Part shown: piece by piece, positions 6,459 to 9,617 of the stretch
Layout: each line of letters begins with the position of its first letter
How positions within the stretch are numbered: the first letter of the stretch is position 1
Program-made: the position numbers and the translations under genes
From: Verrucomicrobiota bacterium
GTDB lineage: Bacteria > Verrucomicrobiota > Lentisphaeria > Oligosphaerales > Oligosphaeraceae
Length of the DNA: 9,617 nucleotides
Direction of reading: 5' to 3'
NCBI GenBank assembly: GCA_022709995.1
Contig: JAKLHU010000042.1
Coordinates: 1 to 9,617, forward strand
The notes under the pieces: generated by a model
Databases searched by the model: none
The model's input: only the letters and a program-made list of their open reading frames with translations
What the model was told of the DNA's origin: nothing

Positions 6459-7496
6459 TCAGCCGTTTTTTCGGCGGACAAAAAGCCACTGCGGGGCGTT
6501 CGCGCCCGGGCGGCTGGCCGGAACCTGGCCGCGGGTGACGTCCAGACGGCCGGCCAGGCATTCGATGCGGGCATATTCATACGCCAGCATCACCGCCTCG
6601 CTGAGATATTCGTCCGGCCACAACCCGGCCAGGGCCTTGGCCAGACCGCCGACATGGTGCGGTTTGCCATCCGCCAGCACCCCGTCCAGAATCCGGCAGG
6701 CTGCCGGCCACGGCCGCACCGGGCATGTTTGCCCCAGCCGCCCGGAAAAAGGCCGGCAGCTGAGCCCGGACGATGTCAGCACGGCGGAACAGCCGGCCGG
6801 CACCGGCTGGATGCCAGCCAGGCCCTCGTCGGCAAACGCCAGGGCCGAAGTCGCCAGATAGCCCGCGCCTTCCCGGTAGCCCCACATCAACGGCGTGCCC
6901 AGGCGGACGGCGGAGACGCAGTCCGCCTCCCGGGCCGAGACGGCCAAGGACGCAATCTCGGACGGCGCATCGCTGACGGCCGCCCGCATGGCCGCCGCCA
7001 GATCGAGGCCGAGGCGGACATGATTGTCCGCAATCAGGCCGCCGAGAAGGTCGGTCGTATGCACGCTGCCGCCGTGGGCCAGCAGCGGATAAGGCTTGAT
7101 TTCGCGGGGCACTTCGGAGCGGAAAAACGCCCCCAACGCCCGTAGGCGGTCATAGATGGCGTCATAATCGACCAGGCCTTTGAACACGCCTTGGGCGCCG
7201 TTGGCCTGATACGCGACCTGGTCATTCCAGGCCAGGAACGGCTGTGCCCACTCCTGGAGCGGCGCGCTCGGCGTCCGACTGTGAATGATGCCGACCGTCC
7301 CCGGCAGCTCCGCCGCCCGCGTCTCCCGGATCAGCGTCGCGCAGTCGCCGACCACCTTGGCCACGTGCAGGCGGCCGTCATGAACCGTGGCCAGGCCGGT
7401 GAAATGACCGCCGCCATATCCCTCCTGAGCCGCAATCAGGCGCAAAAGAATCGGCGCCGCGGGCTCGGAACCAACAAAAGCTGCCATATTGCACAT
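6459..7496 (-). CDS. Class II glutamine amidotransferase (GlmS-type glutaminase domain without SIS domains)
   Basis: The 345-residue protein begins MCNMAAFVGS, so removal of Met exposes Cys2, the N-terminal nucleophile of Ntn-type glutaminases. Other GlmS/PurF-type blocks follow in order: GGGHFTGLATVHDGRL (28-43, as in GYDSAGLA of GlmS), IIHSRTPS (70-77, glutamine-binding Arg74), YQANGAQG (96-103, oxyanion Asn99-Gly100), SVHTTDLLGGLI (144-155) and RLGTPLMWGYREGAGYLATS (198-217, as in RKGSPLVIG..FIASD). The whole glutaminase domain is therefore present, but the two SIS sugar-isomerase domains of GlmS are missing. The last ~95 residues are unlike them. It presumably hydrolyses glutamine and hands ammonia to an unknown partner or bound substrate. 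The frame extends two TTG codons upstream, but only ATG at 7496 puts Cys second. Confidence 0.85.
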   Translation of the reverse strand: MCNMAAFVGSEPAAPILLRLIAAQEGYGGGHFTGLATVHDGRLHVAKVVGDCATLIRETRAAELPGTVGIIHSRTPSAPLQEWAQPFLAWNDQVAYQANGAQGVFKGLVDYDAIYDRLRALGAFFRSEVPREIKPYPLLAHGGSVHTTDLLGGLIADNHVRLGLDLAAAMRAAVSDAPSEIASLAVSAREADCVSAVRLGTPLMWGYREGAGYLATSALAFADEGLAGIQPVPAGCSAVLTSSGLSCRPFSGRLGQTCPVRPWPAACRILDGVLADGKPHHVGGLAKALAGLWPDEYLSEAVMLAYEYARIECLAGRLDVTRGQVPASRPGANAPQWLFVRRKNG

Positions 7497-7504
7497 CAAC
7501 AAAT

Positions 7505-7510
7505 CTCCTT
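7505..7510 (-). promoter_or_regulatory. Ribosome-binding site of the amidotransferase gene
   Basis: AAGGAG on the minus strand is eight bases before ATG 7496. It supports that start, and with it the second-position catalytic Cys, over the two TTG codons immediately upstream. Confidence 0.7.
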
Positions 7511-7523
7511 GTAATATTATCCG

Positions 7524-7577
7524 TGTCCATCCGCGTCCATCCGTGGTTCTGGCGAGTGTCCATCCGTGGTTCTGGCG
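7524..7577. repeat. Direct repeat, 'NHGWTRMDTD'-type intergenic element
   Basis: The 20-base sequence GTCCATCCGTGGTTCTGGCG occurs exactly twice (7535-7554 and 7558-7577), 23 bases apart. A further partial unit, GTCCATCCG, lies at 7524-7532. On the minus strand it reads as tandem ACGGATGGAC units, whose spurious translation contains NHGWTRMDTD. I recall such translations from short dispersed repeats in many unrelated bacterial genomes. It fills the gap between the end of the ubiB-family gene and the amidotransferase start. Confidence 0.8.
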
Positions 7578-7588
7578 GGCTTCCCGCC
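7574..7588 (-). terminator. Short GC hairpin after the ubiB-family gene
   Basis: On the minus strand GGCGGG pairs with CCCGCC around a three-base loop, starting 13 bases past the TGA at 7602-7604. No T-tract follows, and the stem runs into the direct repeat, so termination here is only plausible. Confidence 0.35.
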
Positions 7589-7601
7589 GGCAGCCCGGCG
7601 C

Positions 7602-9314
7602 TCACATCCGCCCCGACCGGAAAACACTCCACAAAAGACTGCCGCCAAAAACGGCGGACAGGACCAGTCCCAACAAACCGATCAGAGACATCCCCCACAC
7701 CTGCGGGGGCGTGCCCGCATGGATGACAATGGCCGATGCCACCAGCATCGCCGCCACCACGATCGCCGTCGACAGCCGGTTGAAGGACCGGCTCAAGGAC
7801 CGCTGCAACGGCGCCAAATCCTCCAGGTGGTGATTGAAATGCAACTGGCCGCGGGACAATTGCGACAGCAGGAGACGGCTCTGCTGCGGCAGCTTGCGGA
7901 ACAGCCCCTCCCAGTCCGCCACCCGCTCCAACATCCGCCGGACACTGTTCACCGGATGGTAGCGCTTCAACGACAGCCGCGCAATGAACGGCTTGACCTG
8001 CCGGAAAATCTCGTACTCGGGATTCATCCGCCGGCCCATTTCGTCCGCATAACCCAACGCTTTCAACATCAGATAAATATGCGGCTTCAGACATAATTTC
8101 TGCCGATAGCACAGATCATAGAAATCCTGGATGGCCTGCGCCACGTCGAGGTCGGAGAGATTGCCGCGCAAGTGGCAGTCCACCAGAGCCTCCAGGTCGC
8201 GCTCCAGCTCTTCGGCGTCCGGCTCGACGTCGCTGATCGTCAACCGAAGCAACGTCCGGACGGCGGCCTTGTTGTTGTCGGACATCACTTCCAAGAGCAG
8301 ATTGGCAAAATCGCTGCGCTCTTCCTGGGTAATGCGGCCCATGACGCCGAAGTCGACGTAGCAGATGCGGTTTTCCGGCAGCACGAACATGTTGCCCGGA
8401 TGCGGGTCGCCGTGGAAGAAGCCATGCTCGAAAAACTGCTCCAGAAGCAACGTGGCGCCCAGTTCGCTGACTTTCAGCAGGTCGACCCCGCCGGCCCGCA
8501 GAGCCTCGAAATTCGAACAGCGGATGCCGTGCACGAACTCCATGGTCAGCACGCGCCGACTGCAGTACGGGCGATAGACTTTGGGGACATACAGGCCCTC
8601 CCGGCCGGCGAACTGCCGGCTGAAACGAGCCAGATTCGAACGCTCGACGGAAAAATCCAGCTCCTGCTGCAGGCCACGGCCAAATTCATCGACGATGTCG
8701 CGCGGTCGCAGAAAGCCCAGGCCCTCACTGTAGCGTTCCACCTGCCCGGCCAAATAGCTCAAAATCTCCAGGTCAATCTCAATGTCGCGCTGGATGCCGG
8801 GTCGCTGGACTTTGACAAACACTTCCGTGCCGTCATGCAGCCGGGCCCGATGCCCTTGTGCTATCGAAGCCGCGCCCACCGGCGTCGGATCGAACTCCAG
8901 AAAAAAGCTCTCCAGCTCCCCGCCCAGCTCCGCCCTGATGATTTCCCGGACCTGCTCCAGTGGAAACGACGGCACGTCATCCTGCAACTTGGCGAATTCC
9001 TTGACGTATTCCGGCGGGATGACATCCGGCCGGCTCGACAACAACTGCCCGAGCTTGATGAAAGTCGGCCCGAGCTCGATCAGGGCCAACCGGAGACGTT
9101 CCGGAATGCCGAGGGCCGGCGCCGCCGCCAGACGACCGCCCGCGTCGGCGCGGCCACCACGGCCGCCGCCCCGCAGGCCGCGCGGCACGTGAATCCGCAA
9201 CGCCTCCACCATGAAGCCAAACCCATAGCGCAGCAGGACTTGGACAATTCGGCGGTAGCGTCCGACATGCCGATATGTACGGGAAATCTTGAAGATGGTG
9301 TCAAATCCGGCCAT
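7602..9314 (-). CDS. UbiB/ABC1/AarF-family atypical kinase
   Basis: The 570-residue protein is a complete ABC1/UbiB-type protein kinase-like ATPase. In UbiB proteins this fold binds ATP at the membrane and supports quinone or lipid metabolism. Family marks in order: FIKLGQLLSSRPDVIP (85-100) with the KxGQ motif (Lys87-Gln90), the Ala-rich loop PVGAASIAQGH (145-155) in place of a P-loop, VFVKVQRPG with Lys168, ELDFSVE (218-224), HGDPHPGN (301-308) and VDFG with Asp321. Two hydrophobic segments near 515-533 and 540-561 are the usual C-terminal membrane hairpin. The ATG at 9314 is chosen because MAGFDTIFKISRTYRHVGRY begins the family domain and GGAGGA lies upstream. It overlaps the end of nth by 14 bases. 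Gene neighbours do not tell whether it serves ubiquinone, menaquinone or something else. Confidence 0.92.
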   Translation of the reverse strand: MAGFDTIFKISRTYRHVGRYRRIVQVLLRYGFGFMVEALRIHVPRGLRGGGRGGRADAGGRLAAAPALGIPERLRLALIELGPTFIKLGQLLSSRPDVIPPEYVKEFAKLQDDVPSFPLEQVREIIRAELGGELESFFLEFDPTPVGAASIAQGHRARLHDGTEVFVKVQRPGIQRDIEIDLEILSYLAGQVERYSEGLGFLRPRDIVDEFGRGLQQELDFSVERSNLARFSRQFAGREGLYVPKVYRPYCSRRVLTMEFVHGIRCSNFEALRAGGVDLLKVSELGATLLLEQFFEHGFFHGDPHPGNMFVLPENRICYVDFGVMGRITQEERSDFANLLLEVMSDNNKAAVRTLLRLTISDVEPDAEELERDLEALVDCHLRGNLSDLDVAQAIQDFYDLCYRQKLCLKPHIYLMLKALGYADEMGRRMNPEYEIFRQVKPFIARLSLKRYHPVNSVRRMLERVADWEGLFRKLPQQSRLLLSQLSRGQLHFNHHLEDLAPLQRSLSRSFNRLSTAIVVAAMLVASAIVIHAGTPPQVWGMSLIGLLGLVLSAVFGGSLLWSVFRSGRM

Positions 9315-9468
9315 GTTGGTCCTTTCCTCCGGCAGACGGCGCCGGGCGGACAACCCGATGCAAACCCTGCCGGCCGGTGACGCAGAGGTCCGCCGCCACG
9401 CACGTGTCGCACGCCGGCCGCCGCGCCAGGCAGGTATAACGGCCGTGCAGGATGAGGTAATGATGAGC
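9301..9468 (-). CDS. nth: Endonuclease III, C-terminal fragment (5' part missing)
   Basis: A minus-strand frame, different from that of the neighbouring long frame, reads AHHYLILHGRYTCLARRP and then continues to TGA at 9301-9303. It matches the end of endonuclease III, the base-excision-repair glycosylase/AP lyase for oxidised pyrimidines. Four cysteines with the spacing C-x6-C-x2-C-x5-C (codons at 9430-9432, 9409-9411, 9400-9402 and 9382-9384) are the family's [4Fe-4S] ligands. Only about 55 of some 210 residues are present. The helix-hairpin-helix with the catalytic Lys and Asp lies beyond the join at about 9466-9475, where the sequence switches to an unrelated frame. The stop overlaps the start of the ubiB-family gene, implying an nth-ubiB transcript in the source genome. 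Confidence 0.85.
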   Translation of the reverse strand, partial: AHHYLILHGRYTCLARRPACDTCVAADLCVTGRQGLHRVVRPAPSAGGKDQHGRI

Positions 9469-9617
9469 ATGGCGCCGGTGGCGTTCAGGATCAGATTGCC
9501 GGCGCTGTTTGTTGTGTTTCCTGAAAGGTTAATGGCATTGCCGGTATCCTTGGTGCCAGTAAGGGAAATCGCACCGCTGCCGCTGGAGATCGTTCCGCCA
9601 GCGCTCAAACCCAGGCC
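9469..9617 (-). CDS. Fragment of a filamentous-haemagglutinin/autotransporter-like repeat protein (probably foreign)
   Basis: The minus strand is open from the right edge and reads GLGLSAGGTISSGSGAISLT, then NAINLSGNTTNSAGNLILNATGA. The Gly/Ser/Thr/Asn-rich pattern with short beta strands is typical of beta-helix repeats in large secreted adhesins. The frame has no biological continuation: past ~9466 it runs out of frame through nth and then enters the ubiB frame, producing a false 668-residue frame from 9608. Codon use and base content (less GC) also differ from the neighbouring genes. I infer a chimeric join. Confidence 0.5.

Noticed and set aside
7378..8112. Minus-strand 244-residue frame containing NHGWTRMDTD
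   Set aside because: It is a frame-shifted reading of ubiB, the repeat and the amidotransferase start; NHGWTRMDTD is only the translation of the intergenic repeat.
8172..9380. Plus-strand 402-residue frame opposite the ubiB-family gene
   Set aside because: It is an antisense shadow; the minus strand carries all ABC1 motifs in one frame.
9315..9608. N-terminal extension of the UbiB-family protein giving 668 residues from 9608
   Set aside because: The extra residues are adhesin-like repeats followed by an out-of-frame reading of nth. The true start at 9314 has a ribosome-binding site and begins the family domain.

Overview
The window is a GC-rich stretch that looks like a complete short contig from a Gram-negative bacterium. 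A lipid A acyltransferase fragment implies an outer membrane with lipid A. The pairing of a large secreted TIM-barrel glycosidase-like protein with a propeller protein, a xylose-isomerase-like sugar enzyme, and the intergenic 'NHGWTRMDTD'-type repeat fit the Planctomycetes-Verrucomicrobia-Lentisphaerae group. I favour Lentisphaerae, but this is inference from gene style, not from a marker gene.

Left block, + strand (about 155-1669): the 3' half of an LpxL/HtrB-type acyltransferase, then folB (dihydroneopterin aldolase), then a 201-residue protein with the D-E-D/E motif pattern of a RuvC-type RNase H fold. folB and the RuvC-like gene overlap by ATGA, so they are probably translationally coupled. 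A convergent intergenic region with two GC-rich hairpins follows.

Middle block, - strand (5164-1797): a secreted GH-A-like TIM-barrel protein (696 aa) followed by a beta-propeller protein related to oligogalacturonate lyase (389 aa). They form a likely two-gene operon for polysaccharide or uronate handling. Upstream lies a 417-base gene-free stretch with an inverted repeat and a seven-unit GTCCACTA tandem repeat.

Right block, - strand (about 9468-5582): the 3' end of nth (endonuclease III), whose stop overlaps the start of a UbiB/ABC1-family kinase-like gene. After a gap with a 20-base direct repeat come a stand-alone GlmS-type glutamine amidotransferase and a sugar phosphate isomerase/epimerase-like gene.

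Both ends look chimeric. The first ~155 bases carry the beginning of an unrelated, oppositely oriented exported-protein-like frame fused into the middle of the acyltransferase. The last ~150 bases carry a filamentous-haemagglutinin-like repeat frame fused into nth. These joins are most simply assembly or amplification artefacts, and they create a misleading long frame running from 9608 through ubiB. I see no clear novel defence or mobile system. The most interesting candidates are the uncharacterised RuvC-like protein and the GlmS-like amidotransferase that lacks its sugar isomerase domain.
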